The position numbers were made by a program, and so were the translations under genes. Below the pieces are notes generated by a model that was given only the letters and a program-made list of their open reading frames with translations, was not told the origin of the DNA and ran no database searches. Of a stretch of 64,000 nt of DNA, positions 45,263 to 53,391 are shown in pieces (the first letter of the stretch is position 1; every line of letters starts with the position of its first letter). The stretch is from Plantimonas leprariae (GTDB taxonomy: Bacteria; Pseudomonadota; Alphaproteobacteria; Rhizobiales; Rhizobiaceae), in the NCBI RefSeq assembly GCF_008802405.1, contig NZ_VZDO01000013.1:1-64000 (forward strand). The letters run 5' to 3'.

Positions 45263-45646
45263 ATGCGAACGAAGAAGGGAAAGAGATTTCCAAAAAAGGG
45301 AAGTTTGTTTCCACCCGGCGAAACTGGCGATGGTGGGTCGGCACGGTTGGCGAGCTTGGTCGCTGAAGCTTTGCACGAACATTTCGCGTCTGAGCCGCAC
45401 GCGGTGAAGACCGTAATGACATGGACTGAAGCCAGCGACCGGACTGTCAAGAACTGGTTCGCCGGCACGCACGGTCCAAGTGGAGAACATCTCGTTGCGC
45501 TGGCGCGTCATTCCGATCGTGTATATCGCGTCTTCCTGTTGCTGACACAGCATGATCTTATCATCGTCGACCAATTGGTGAGTCTACGAGCGCAGTTGGG
45601 CGCGGCGATGCTGGCGATTGATAATTTTCTGGTTGCGCCGGATTGA
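45263..45646 (+). CDS. small HTH-like protein divergent from the recombinase
   Basis: 127 aa from the ATG at 45263. A basic N-terminus (RTKKGKRFPKKG) leads into a helix-turn-helix-like segment, VKTVMTWTEASDRTVKNWF, then GTHGPSGEHLVALARHSD and a helical tail. The pattern resembles phage or plasmid DNA-binding proteins that read one short site. It is divergent from the serine recombinase operon and could regulate it or act as its directionality factor. No family name is offered. The upstream open frame to 45056 lacks support. Confidence 0.7.
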   Translation: MRTKKGKRFPKKGSLFPPGETGDGGSARLASLVAEALHEHFASEPHAVKTVMTWTEASDRTVKNWFAGTHGPSGEHLVALARHSDRVYRVFLLLTQHDLIIVDQLVSLRAQLGAAMLAIDNFLVAPD

Positions 45647-45747
45647 CGATCACTGGGGCGAAAACTCTTGCCCGGGCGTGCGATCTACACGGTGGATGTA
45701 CGACCGCACCCTACGCGGTGGTCCGCTCACTCGGAAGATGTTGCAGT

Positions 45748-46287
45748 TCAAGTGTCCTGAGCAAGCAGGTTGCGGACCGTAGCCAACGGCAGAAACATGC
45801 GTAGGGGATCTGAGGGCAAAGGCTCGAAGCCGTAGCTCGCGTAGGCACGCTGGCGGCGTGCTACCGAGGCGGGATCACCGCAGTCGAGCACGTCGAGCAT
45901 GACGACCGCGATCCCAATCTGGTCAGCCGCCCGCGTGATGCGTTTCAAACAATCTGCAAGCAGGTCGCCGCCGTACCCTTTGCCCTGCAGATTTTTGTGC
46001 ACCCCAATCATCGAGATATAGGCGGCAGGAATGCTGCCGTGGCCAGGACGGGTGCGGGCGAACTTCTTCGGTAGATCCGTATAGTCCACGGCGTGGGCGT
46101 TCATCGCATAGAAACCGATGACCATACCATCCGGATCGGTCATCACCCAGGTGCGGAGATTGTCCGCCTTGGTGAGCTTGTTCGCAGTGTTGCGAAAGAA
46201 GTTGTCGACCTGGGCAACGCCGCACGCGAAAGCCGCACGATCATGCTTGTCTGGATCGAGCAGTTCGATAACGTTTGGCGGACTCAC
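45748..46287 (-). CDS. GNAT acetyltransferase toxin (TacT-like)
   Basis: 179 aa. GNAT fold with FACGVAQVDNFFRNTA near the N-terminus and the acetyl-CoA loop LQGKGYGGDLL (about 102-112) after AAYISMIGV. The C-terminal YGFEPLP is typical of TacT/AtaT-type toxins, which acetylate the amino group of charged tRNA and stop translation. It overlaps the upstream DUF1778 antitoxin gene by ATGA, the usual antitoxin-toxin order. It is complete, unlike the second copy at 48661-49014. Confidence 0.9.
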   Translation of the reverse strand: MSPPNVIELLDPDKHDRAAFACGVAQVDNFFRNTANKLTKADNLRTWVMTDPDGMVIGFYAMNAHAVDYTDLPKKFARTRPGHGSIPAAYISMIGVHKNLQGKGYGGDLLADCLKRITRAADQIGIAVVMLDVLDCGDPASVARRQRAYASYGFEPLPSDPLRMFLPLATVRNLLAQDT

Positions 46288-46592
46288 TTGGACTGAACTG
46301 TCTCGCGATGACGCGCGAAGGCTGCACGCAGCCTGTCGGTCGGCTCCGGCGGATTGTCGATGGCCTCGAAAAAGGCTGCATGGTCCACCGTCTGCAACAC
46401 GGTGCGCTCGTGGACAGCGATCGTTTCCAAGGCGGAGCGATACGCTGCGCTCATCGTGAAGACCGAATCGTCGACGCCCGACAGAGCTGCCGCGCGCTGG
46501 ATCGTCTCCTTGATGCGCGGCTTGGTGCGAAAGTTCATCCGCTCCGTGCTGCGCTCGGCAATGTCCTGCGTTTCATCATGGAACGCTCGCAA
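46284..46592 (-). CDS. DUF1778 antitoxin (TacA-like), TTG start
   Basis: 102 aa. A ribbon-helix-helix DUF1778 protein with ERMNFRTKPRIKETIQRAA near the start and helical ETIAVHERTVLQ near the end. The start is TTG at 46592, six bases after AGGAGG. The duplicate at 49011-49319 uses GTG at the same place, which supports this choice over the upstream ATG. It should bind the GNAT toxin and repress the operon through the palindrome just upstream. Confidence 0.88.
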   Translation of the reverse strand: MRAFHDETQDIAERSTERMNFRTKPRIKETIQRAAALSGVDDSVFTMSAAYRSALETIAVHERTVLQTVDHAAFFEAIDNPPEPTDRLRAAFARHRETVQSK

Positions 46593-46624
46593 TAGAGCCT
46601 CCTGTCGGATCTGCACCAAACGCA

Positions 46625-46647
46625 ATGTACGCCACAGTGACGTACAT
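46625..46647 (-). promoter_or_regulatory. palindromic operator of the GNAT/DUF1778 pair
   Basis: ATGTACG-N9-CGTACAT sits about 33 bp before the antitoxin start. The same palindrome with the same 9-nt spacer occurs before the second copy (49352-49374). It is a likely binding site of the ribbon-helix-helix antitoxin. Confidence 0.75.
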
Positions 46648-46798
46648 ATCAACGTTGTGGGAATGAGTGACCCATGTCGCTGTGAAACTGCGTCGGCCAA
46701 TAACTGCGGAGAACGCGACCACCGCTTGAACACATGAACACGATTTGCGAGCACAACCAGCGGGTAGAGCGTCCGTAATTAGCGGGCAATCTCAATGG

Positions 46799-46833
46799 CA
46801 TACGTGTTCGCAGTTTTGTTCTGACCGGCGCGC
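46799..46833 (+). repeat. 35-bp repeat R2
   Basis: Matches R3 in 34 of 35 positions, and the similarity extends about 20 bp upstream (ATTAGCG...AATCTCAAT). It lies between the complete GNAT/DUF1778 pair and the RES/Xre pair. Just to its right, a 9-bp inverted repeat (CGCCAACTT at 46831-46839, AAGTTGGCG at 46865-46873) overlaps the repeat end, suggesting a hairpin or a recombinase half-site pair. Confidence 0.8.
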
Positions 46834-46995
46834 CAACTTCCCCAAGTGAAAACATGGGCTTAGCAAGTTGGCGTCTCTCAAGGGGAGCGTACCGAGCTGC
46901 TACTGCAACCACACTGCAACCATTTGGACGCGCAACACGGCGTTCCGGAGCGTGCTTCAGCGCGCTCTCTCGCAGCACGAGGCGGAGCGCATCTC

Positions 46996-47718
46996 TCATG
47001 CTATAACCTTGATGCGGTACACGGCGCCGCTACCCGGCTCGCGGTAGAGATCGACCCGCGCGCCGTTCCAATGATAGTCGAGGTGCCGCCCCTGAACGGG
47101 GTTCGCCGCCAAGTCGGGGTAGAAGAGCGCTACGCATTCGCCGTCCGGCTGTCGGCAACTTGGATAGGCGATGCCGTCCGAACCAGCCGCGTGTAGGTCA
47201 GCTGCCACGGCTTGGCTTTCAACGTAACTGTCCGGCGTGAGCGCCTCGCCGAAGCGAGCCGGATCGCCGCGCAGATCGTGCGCCCACAAATTCACGTCGA
47301 GGACGATCTCACGGAACTGCGATGTCCAGCCCTCCGGCTCGGCCGTGCGGGCCATGAAGCGCTCGTGGTGGTGAATGGTCTCGGCGAGCGCTGTCTCCAA
47401 GCGGTCCGCCGCGTAGAGCACGCCGTAGCCGCCGTTGGTGAAGCGGCTTGGACGGTCGGGGCTGACGTGCGTGAACGGTGCCATCAGATAACTCGCGCCG
47501 GCTCCGCCCACGCGGCGCGCAGCTGGAACGAGGTCGAGGTTGCCGATCGTCTCCATCAGTCGCGGGTTCGTTTTTTGCTCGGCCGAGATAAGCAGTGGCC
47601 AATCTTCGGGGGCGGCGATGTCCTCGAACAAATCGATCGGCGGATAGAGGCTGCGGATAATCCGCCGAGCTCCAGTCCATGCAACCGGCGTAGCGGGGAT
47701 CGCTGCACGGTCGATCAC
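46996..47718 (-). CDS. RES-domain toxin
   Basis: 240 aa. RES family with its three conserved residues in context: Arg in PSRFTNGGYG (about 107), Glu in ETALAETIHHHERF, and Ser in SYVESQAVAADL. RES toxins such as MbcT degrade NAD+ or transfer its ADP-ribose. The N-terminal LYPPIDLFEDIA is typical of the RES/Xre branch. It overlaps the upstream Xre antitoxin gene (47715-47718), the usual order for these pairs. It appears complete. Confidence 0.92.
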   Translation of the reverse strand: MIDRAAIPATPVAWTGARRIIRSLYPPIDLFEDIAAPEDWPLLISAEQKTNPRLMETIGNLDLVPAARRVGGAGASYLMAPFTHVSPDRPSRFTNGGYGVLYAADRLETALAETIHHHERFMARTAEPEGWTSQFREIVLDVNLWAHDLRGDPARFGEALTPDSYVESQAVAADLHAAGSDGIAYPSCRQPDGECVALFYPDLAANPVQGRHLDYHWNGARVDLYREPGSGAVYRIKVIA

Positions 47719-48128
47719 CAGCCGCCGCGCTCAGCGTCGAGCAGGCGCCGCACGCGCATGAGATCGGTCAGTTCGCCGCCCAGCATAACGTCGAGCGCCG
47801 ATCGACCGCCGAAGCTGTCGTTGGCTGCCCTTATCCAGCGAAAGCCGCGCTCAGCCTCAGTGAAGATGATCCGGAGCGCCTTGTGGATACCCATGATGTT
47901 GGACAGTCGAGCCCGGGTGTCCCGATCGATGCGGCCCTGCTCGCCCGCCTTCCAGCGGGCATAGGTGCGGATCGGCAGGTCGAGCAGCATTGCCGCCTGA
48001 TCGTCGGTCAGCTCCCAGCGCCTAAACAGGTTGACCCCGGCGCGGAACATCGCCGCAGCCTCGTCGGCACTAATTGGCTCGGGCACAAAGTCACGAGGCT
48101 GGGTGTCGAGCAGAACAGCAACGGTCAT
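47715..48128 (-). CDS. Xre/MbcA/ParS-type antitoxin (DUF2384)
   Basis: 137 aa. The helix-turn-helix segment LTDDQAAMLLDLPIRTYARW (about 40-60) is followed by the DUF2384 toxin-binding domain, with IMGIHKALRIIFTE, and by GGRSALDVMLGGELTDLMRVRRLLDAERGGW, which is diagnostic at positions 105-137. It neutralises the RES toxin and represses the operon. GGGAA lies six to eight bases before the ATG. Confidence 0.92.
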   Translation of the reverse strand: MTVAVLLDTQPRDFVPEPISADEAAAMFRAGVNLFRRWELTDDQAAMLLDLPIRTYARWKAGEQGRIDRDTRARLSNIMGIHKALRIIFTEAERGFRWIRAANDSFGGRSALDVMLGGELTDLMRVRRLLDAERGGW

Positions 48129-48149
48129 ATTAAGTTCCCTTGTGGCCGC

Positions 48150-48177
48150 AATATATTCTTTCTATGCCATTTGGCAA
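48150..48177 (-). promoter_or_regulatory. promoter and operator of the RES/Xre pair
   Basis: On the minus strand TTGCCA (48177-48172) and TATATT (48155-48150) are separated by 16 bp, a good sigma-70-like promoter. A 12-bp palindrome TGCCATTTGGCA (48165-48176) overlaps the -35 box and would block RNA polymerase when bound by the Xre antitoxin. Confidence 0.6.
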
Positions 48178-48541
48178 GTCGCAATGCAGGGCGGCTTTAC
48201 GTGCGTCGACCGGCGGCGGTCACCGGCCGATGCAGGAAGCGCTCCTTCAGGCCGCCGCTGCCGCCCTCATCATCCGACGGCGCGACGAGGGTCGCTCTGC
48301 TCCCCCAAGCCGGCTGGACGAGTAGCCATGACTGAAGAGGCGCGGCATATCTGACTGTTGCAAACCGGACGCCTCAAATAGAACACGAAGCAACGCGCCG
48401 CTTGATTCGGGACGACCTCTCAATGAGATTGCCTTGGAAACCACTGGAACGGGGTGACACTGGGGTGAAGGCGATCGGGCAGGCGCGAGATTGGCGGCGA
48501 CCTTCATTGGAATACGGTGTTCATAGGACCTAGGCGGACGC

Positions 48542-48728
48542 TTGTCTTCCTTCGGCCTCACCTTTCTGTCGCGGGCGGCGCTGCGGCAAGCGGAGCGCGC
48601 CATGCTCGGCGGCAGCGCAGGCGTCCGCGACGAGGTCGGGTTCCTCCTAGTCCACCAGCGCTATGCCGACCGCTTCTTCCCCGGCACTTCGGTCCTCCAC
48701 AGGGGTCCCGATCCAACGCCGTTTGACA
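48542..48728 (+). pseudogene. DUF6361-like protein, 5' remnant
   Basis: From a TTG at 48542 the frame reads SSFGLTFLSRAALRQAERAM, then YADRFFPGTSVLH. This matches what I remember of the start of DUF6361 proteins, which occur near helicases in defence islands. Coding sense ends at about 48728, where sequence homologous to the GNAT gene begins on the other strand. DUF6361 proteins are several hundred residues long, so this is a deletion remnant. Confidence 0.5.
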
Positions 48729-49014
48729 CCCCGATCATCGAGATGTAGGCGGCAGGAATGTTGCCGTGGCCGGGGCGGCTGCGAGCGAACTTCTTTGGCA
48801 GATCCGCGTAGTCGACGGCGTGGGCGTTCATCGCATAGAAGCCGACGACCATACCATCCGGATCGGTCATCACCCAGGTGCGGAGATTGTCCGCCTTGGT
48901 GAGCTTGTTCGCAGTGTTGCGAAAGAAGTTGTCGACCTGGGCGACGCCGCACGCGAAAGCCGCCCGATCATGCTTGTCTGGATCGAGCGGCTCGATAACG
49001 TTCGGTGGACTCAC
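48661..49014 (-). pseudogene. GNAT toxin, second copy, 3'-truncated
   Basis: The first 94 residues are nearly identical to the toxin at 45748-46287, up to AAYISMIGV. The sequence then leaves homology at about 48728 and runs 23 residues through the antisense of the DUF6361 remnant to a stop. The acetyl-CoA loop GKGYGG is lost, so it cannot be an active acetyltransferase. The antitoxin gene upstream is intact. Confidence 0.85.
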
Positions 49015-49319
49015 TTGGACTGAACTGCCTCGCGATGACGCGCGAAGGCTGCACGTAGCTTGTCGGTCGGCTCCGGTGGATTGTCGATGGCCTCGAAAAA
49101 GGCGGCATGGTCCACTGACTGCAACACGGTGCGTTCGTGAGCAGCGATTGTTTCCAAGGCGGAGCGATACGCTGCGCTCATCGTGAAGACCGAGTCGTCA
49201 ACGCCCGACAGAGCTGCCGCGCGCTGGATCGTCTCCTTGATGCGCGGCTTGGTGCGAAAGTTCATCCGCTCCGTGCTGCGCTCGGCAATGTCCTGCGTTT
49301 CATCGTGGAATGCTCGCAC
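49011..49319 (-). CDS. DUF1778 antitoxin, second copy (orphan)
   Basis: 102 aa and almost identical to the antitoxin at 46284-46592, with small changes (AVHERTVLQT to AAHERTVLQS, DRLRAAF to DKLRAAF). It starts at GTG after AGGAGG. Its own toxin is truncated. It could still neutralise the intact toxin of the first copy or repress both operators. Confidence 0.85.
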   Translation of the reverse strand: MRAFHDETQDIAERSTERMNFRTKPRIKETIQRAAALSGVDDSVFTMSAAYRSALETIAAHERTVLQSVDHAAFFEAIDNPPEPTDKLRAAFARHREAVQSK

Positions 49320-49351
49320 GGGAGCCTCCTGTCGGACCTACACCAGACACA

Positions 49352-49374
49352 ATGTACGCCACAGTGACGTACAT
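49352..49374 (-). promoter_or_regulatory. palindromic operator, second copy
   Basis: ATGTACG-N9-CGTACAT with the same spacer as at 46625-46647, about 33 bp before the orphan antitoxin start. Conservation of both arms between the copies supports a functional operator. Confidence 0.72.
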
Positions 49375-49525
49375 ATCAACGCTGCTGGCGTGAATGGCCC
49401 ATACCGCTGTGAAACTGCTTCGACCGATATAGACCGAGAACGTGGCCACCGCTCAAGCACGTAGACAGGATTGGCGAACGCAACCCACATGTGGAGCGTT
49501 GGAAATTAGCGAATAATCTCAATAG

Positions 49526-49560
49526 TATACGTGTTCGCAGTTTTGTTCTGACCGGCGCGC
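49526..49560 (+). repeat. 35-bp repeat R3
   Basis: Third copy, nearly identical to R2. Its right end runs directly into the 17-nt sequence shared with the tRNA-Arg end (49557-49573). It therefore coincides with the inferred right border of the island, and it follows the second GNAT/DUF1778 copy just as R2 follows the first. Confidence 0.8.
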
Positions 49561-49573
49561 CATTTCGATCCAG
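49557..49573 (+). other. candidate right attachment site (attR core)
   Basis: GCGCCATTTCGATCCAG matches 2062-2078 in 16 of 17 positions and in the same orientation. Island-type genes end to its left, and ordinary metabolic genes, although decayed, begin to its right. It does not restore a tRNA 3' end beyond GCGCCA, so the match could also reflect the second recombinase's site. Confidence 0.4.
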
Positions 49574-50158
49574 ATTGGCGAATATAGAGGGCGCCTGCCG
49601 GGTCGCCCGTTGCGGCGTTGGCCTGCTCGGCGATAACCTGTTCGAGAACTGCGGTGTCGCCGACGATGCGGGCGGCGGGTCGTCGACTTCAACGCGATCG
49701 ATGACGGAGCGCAGCTACTCGATACGGGGGCCTCACCGCCGTGCTCGGCGACGTGCCCTCTGGTGACGGTCCGAACCACCTGTCGAACGAGGATAGCCGC
49801 GCCGCGATCCCGCGCGTCGAGGCCATGCTCGCCCTTGTCAAGGCGATGAAGGCCTGGACTGGAGTTTGCAACTGCACCCTGCCTGAAACAGTCGGGCCAC
49901 CGCTTCGGACGTGATTTTCAGCGGCGTGGATGGTTAGCCCGGCCGCAGATCGATTGGCCGAACGATACGTCGCTCGTTGAGGAGGCTTGGCCTGCAGGTC
50001 CGATCTGCGCCCGTATCGGACGATCGGCGGGCTCATCTCGACGTCTGAACGCGAACGCTCAGCGACGGACAGTCGGTCGTCCGGAGGCGGACCTTCCGAT
50101 GGAATGTCGAGCGGCAACCGACGACGGACGCCAGCGCATCCGTCGTCCTCGTCGCGGC
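49574..50158. other. 585-bp region without a recognisable gene
   Basis: Short open frames on both strands have no family match or good start. A plus-strand stretch near 49790-49910 has codon-like bias but starts abruptly. It may hold scrambled remnants left by insertion next to the island end. Confidence 0.35.
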
Positions 50159-50812
50159 TCACGACATGATCAAGCCGCCATCGACGTTGATCGTCTGGCC
50201 GGTGATGTAGGCGGCGTCGTCGGACGCTAGGAACGTGACGAGCCCGGCCACGTCCTCGCCGCTTCCGGCGCGGGCCATCGGGATGTTCCGTACCCATTCG
50301 GCCATCAGCTCGCCCGGCTTGTAGTCGCCGAGCAGCTTGCCCCAAGCCTCGTCGTTGTAGGCCCACATGTCGGTCTCGATGATGCCGGGACAGAAGGCGT
50401 TGACCGTGATGCCCTCCTTGGCGACCTCCTTGGCGAGGCTCTGCGTGATGCCGACGACGCCGAACTTCGAGGCCGCGTAGTGCGGCGTGAAGATGAACCC
50501 CTGGCGAGCCTGGCCGGACGCCGTGTTGATCAGGCGACCGCCGCGTCCGTGTCCGCGCATTCGCCGGATCGCCTCCTGGCAGCACAGGAACACGCCTGTC
50601 GTGTTGACTTCGAGCACCTTGCGCCACTCCTCGGCCGTCAGATCCTCGACCTTGGCGATGGTGATGACGCCGGCGTTCTGGATCGAGACGTCGACCGCGC
50701 CGAATTCACGTTCGGTCGCCTCGTAGAGGGCTGCGACCTGCGCCTTGTCGGTCACGTCGGCGACGAAGCTTGCCGCCTTGCCGCCGGCCGCGCGGATCAT
50801 CGCCGGGGTGGA
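50159..50812 (-). pseudogene. short-chain dehydrogenase, N-terminally deleted
   Basis: About 215 codons of an SDR: IRAAGGKAASFVADV, then IQNAGVI, the catalytic HYAASKFGVVG (Tyr and Lys of YxxxK) and the C-terminal TGQTINVDGGLIMS. The first 45 residues, with the TGxxxGxG nucleotide loop, are missing. The frame instead continues into the antisense of an ABC transporter gene. Without the Rossmann loop and start it should be inactive. Confidence 0.8.
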
Positions 50813-51383
50813 TGCCCTGTCGTCCGGCGAGGTGAGCCTCGACGGCCGTCCGTTGAAACTGACGCAGCCGCAGGACGCGATGAACGCCGGCATCGTTCTC
50901 GTTCCCGAGGACCGGAAGGCGCAGGGGCTGCTCTTGAAGCAGACGATCGAGAACAACATCGCCGTCGGCAACTTCGACCTGATCGGCCGAGGTTCGTGGA
51001 TCCGTCCGAAAGACAAGCGGGCCTTCGCGGAGAAAGCGATCGCCTCCATGGGCGTCAAGGGCCGGCCGGAGCAGCTTGCCGGGCGCCTGTCGGGCGGCAA
51101 CCAGCAGAAGGTGGTGATCGCCAAGTGGCTGGCCCGCGACCCGAAGCTCTTCATCATGGACGAGCCGACGCGCGGCGTCGACGTCGGCGCCAGGGCCCAG
51201 ATCTACGAAGCGATCGCCAGCCTCGCGAAATCCGGCATGGCCGTGATCGTCGTCTCGTCGGACCTCGACGAGGTGATCGGCCTGTCGCACCGCGTGATGG
51301 TGCTGTCGCGCGGGCGGAACCGCGGCATCCTCGCGCGCGGGGACGCGACACACGTCGCCATCATGGAACGCGCAACCACCTGA
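50797..51383 (+). pseudogene. sugar ABC transporter ATP-binding protein (RbsA/XylG type), C-terminal half
   Basis: About 195 residues: SGEVSLDGRPL, GIVLVPEDRKAQGL, the signature LSGGNQQKVV and Walker B LFIMDEPTRGVDVG, ending in a stop. This is the last part of the second nucleotide-binding domain of a roughly 500-aa duplicated ATPase. The first two thirds are absent, and the gene collides head-on with the truncated SDR near 50800. An intact SDR follows 26 bp downstream, suggesting a former sugar or polyol operon. Confidence 0.85.
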
Positions 51384-51409
51384 TCGACCCTTCGCGGAAC
51401 GGAAGCACC

Positions 51410-52174
51410 ATGAAACTCTTCGATCTTTCCGGCAGCGTCGCGCTCGTGACCGGCGCCGGCAGCGGCATCGGCCAGCGCATCGCGGTGGGGCTCGGCGAGG
51501 CCGGCGCCGACGTCGCCCTTCTCGACCGCCGTTCGGACGACGGGTTGGCGAAGACGGCCGCCGCCATCGCGGCCCTCGGACGGCGAAGCATCCCGATCGC
51601 CGCCGACGTCACCAGCGCCGAAGCGCTGGCCGACGCCGTCGAGCGGACGGAAAACGAACTCGGGGCCCTCCACTTCGCCGTCAACGCGGCGGGCATCGCC
51701 AACGCCAATCCGGCGGAGGAAATGGAGGAAAGCCAGTTCCAGACCATGCTGGACGTCAACCTGAAGGGCGTCTTCCTGTCGGCCCAGGCCGAGGCGCGCG
51801 CGATGCTGCGGCATGGGCGCGGCTCGATCGTCAACATCGCCTCGATGTCCGGCGCGATCGTCAACCGTGGCCTGTCGCAATGCCATTACAACGCCTCCAA
51901 GGCGGGCGTCATCCACATGTCGAAGTCGATGGCGATGGAGTGGGTCGGCCGCGGCATCCGCGTCAACACGATCAGCCCGGGCTATACCGCGACGCCGATG
52001 AACACCCGGCCCGAGATGGTGCACCAGACGAAGCTGTTCGAGGAGCAGACGCCGATGGGGCGGATGGGAACCGTCGACGAGATGGTCGGCCCGGCGATCT
52101 TCCTGCTTTCGGATGCCGCTTCCTTCGTGACCGGCGTCGACCTCCTTGTCGACGGCGGCTTCTGCTGCTGGTGA
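51410..52174 (+). CDS. SDR-family polyol/sugar dehydrogenase
   Basis: 254 aa, complete. NAD(P)-binding loop TGAGSGIGQRI (about 14-24), NAAGIAN, catalytic Ser in IASMSG, CHYNASKAG (Tyr and Lys), and a C-terminal TGVDLLVDGGF. It should oxidise a sugar or polyol with NAD(P)+. Its place directly after a sugar ABC ATPase remnant suggests the substrate was imported by that system. Substrate specificity cannot be read from sequence. GGAAGCACC precedes the ATG. Confidence 0.9.
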   Translation: MKLFDLSGSVALVTGAGSGIGQRIAVGLGEAGADVALLDRRSDDGLAKTAAAIAALGRRSIPIAADVTSAEALADAVERTENELGALHFAVNAAGIANANPAEEMEESQFQTMLDVNLKGVFLSAQAEARAMLRHGRGSIVNIASMSGAIVNRGLSQCHYNASKAGVIHMSKSMAMEWVGRGIRVNTISPGYTATPMNTRPEMVHQTKLFEEQTPMGRMGTVDEMVGPAIFLLSDAASFVTGVDLLVDGGFCCW

Positions 52175-52397
52175 CCGCAACGCGCGGGAAGCTGTTGGCC
52201 GGCAACCGGAAGACGAACGGCTCGCGCGCGGCCCCTGCGGAGGTACTGGCCCTGGACGCCTGCCTGCGGGTGGCGGGCCGTGAAGTTCTGATATGACCGC
52301 GTGCGACGCCGATCGCTGCCGTCGCTGAACTGGCCGAAGCGGGCGCGCGCATGTTGTCGGGCGGATAGCGCCGGACAGCGCGGCAGGCGCGCGCCGC

Positions 52398-53243
52398 TCA
52401 GGCTGCGGCCGACTTCCCTTCGCCTTCTCGTTCCGGCGCCAATCCCGAGAAGAACCGCTCGAAGATCGGATCGAAGGCGGATGGCGCATCCCAGAACGGC
52501 GCGTGACCGGACCCGGCAATCTCGATCGACCGCCCCTCCCAAAGGTTGGCGTAGGGGAGACGCCTCACATGGGCGAGGTTCACGAAGGGCTCGTCCGCTC
52601 CGTTGACGACGGCGAGGGGAACGCGTGAACGGGCGACGATCGCCTCTTGATCGTCGCCCGTTCCCGCGACAAAGGCTTCGAACATCAGGCGCCGCGCGCG
52701 GCCGTCGGTGCGGGCGACGACGTCGCGCAGAAACGGCTCGAACGGCTCGCCGCAGGTGTGGCGGGCATAGCTCTCGATTTCTTCGGGAGTGCAGGTCTCC
52801 TTTCCCGCAAGAGCCATGTGCGGGCTCGGAACGAAGCCTTCGCCGACCGTCCCGCCGTTCACCGGCGGCGTCCCGGTGATCATCAGGCCGGCGAGGCCCT
52901 CGTAGCGGGAAATCATCTCCAGCCCGATATGGCCGCCGAGCGACCAGCCGAAGACGCCGGCTCGCTCGATCCCGAGGAGGCCCAAAGCCTCGGTCATCGC
53001 CTCGGCATAGCCTTCCATGCGGTAGCTGCGCTCCGGGACCAGCGCGTTCGCGGAATCGCCATGCCCGGGCAGATCGACGGCGACGAGACGGAACTTCCGT
53101 CCGAGGGCTCCCGACATCTGATTGCGGAAGATCGCCCCGGAGGACGAGTTGCCGTGGATCATCAGGACGGGAAAGCCGCCGGGTCCCGTGTCGCGCACGG
53201 CCAGGGAACCGTGGCTCGTGTCCAGCATCCGGATCCCGTTCAC
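52398..53243 (-). CDS. alpha/beta-hydrolase
   Basis: 281 aa from GTG at 53243, chosen because AAGGAG lies six bases upstream; an ATG at 53294 would add 17 residues without an RBS. Oxyanion region LMIHGNSSSG (about 28-37), nucleophile elbow FGWSLGGH (Ser), and late GSGHAPFW supplying the catalytic His. It has the size of haloalkane dehalogenase-, lactonase- or esterase-type enzymes. The natural substrate is unknown. It is transcribed alone, divergent from the broken solute-binding gene. Confidence 0.88.
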   Translation of the reverse strand: MNGIRMLDTSHGSLAVRDTGPGGFPVLMIHGNSSSGAIFRNQMSGALGRKFRLVAVDLPGHGDSANALVPERSYRMEGYAEAMTEALGLLGIERAGVFGWSLGGHIGLEMISRYEGLAGLMITGTPPVNGGTVGEGFVPSPHMALAGKETCTPEEIESYARHTCGEPFEPFLRDVVARTDGRARRLMFEAFVAGTGDDQEAIVARSRVPLAVVNGADEPFVNLAHVRRLPYANLWEGRSIEIAGSGHAPFWDAPSAFDPIFERFFSGLAPEREGEGKSAAA

Positions 53244-53391
53244 CTGGCACTCCTTCGCCGCGGTTGCCGGGATCGCTGCCGGTTCCGCAGGCATGATCGT
53301 GAAATGATCTTTTCAGATATCGCTCGATAGGTCTATCCTGTCGATAAGCCGACGAAGCGCGGCGTTCCATCCCGAAGGAGAAGAGATCGTC

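Noticed and set aside
41412-49560. The three 35-bp repeats as a CRISPR array
   Set aside because: They are spaced by kilobases that contain genes, and no cas gene is present.
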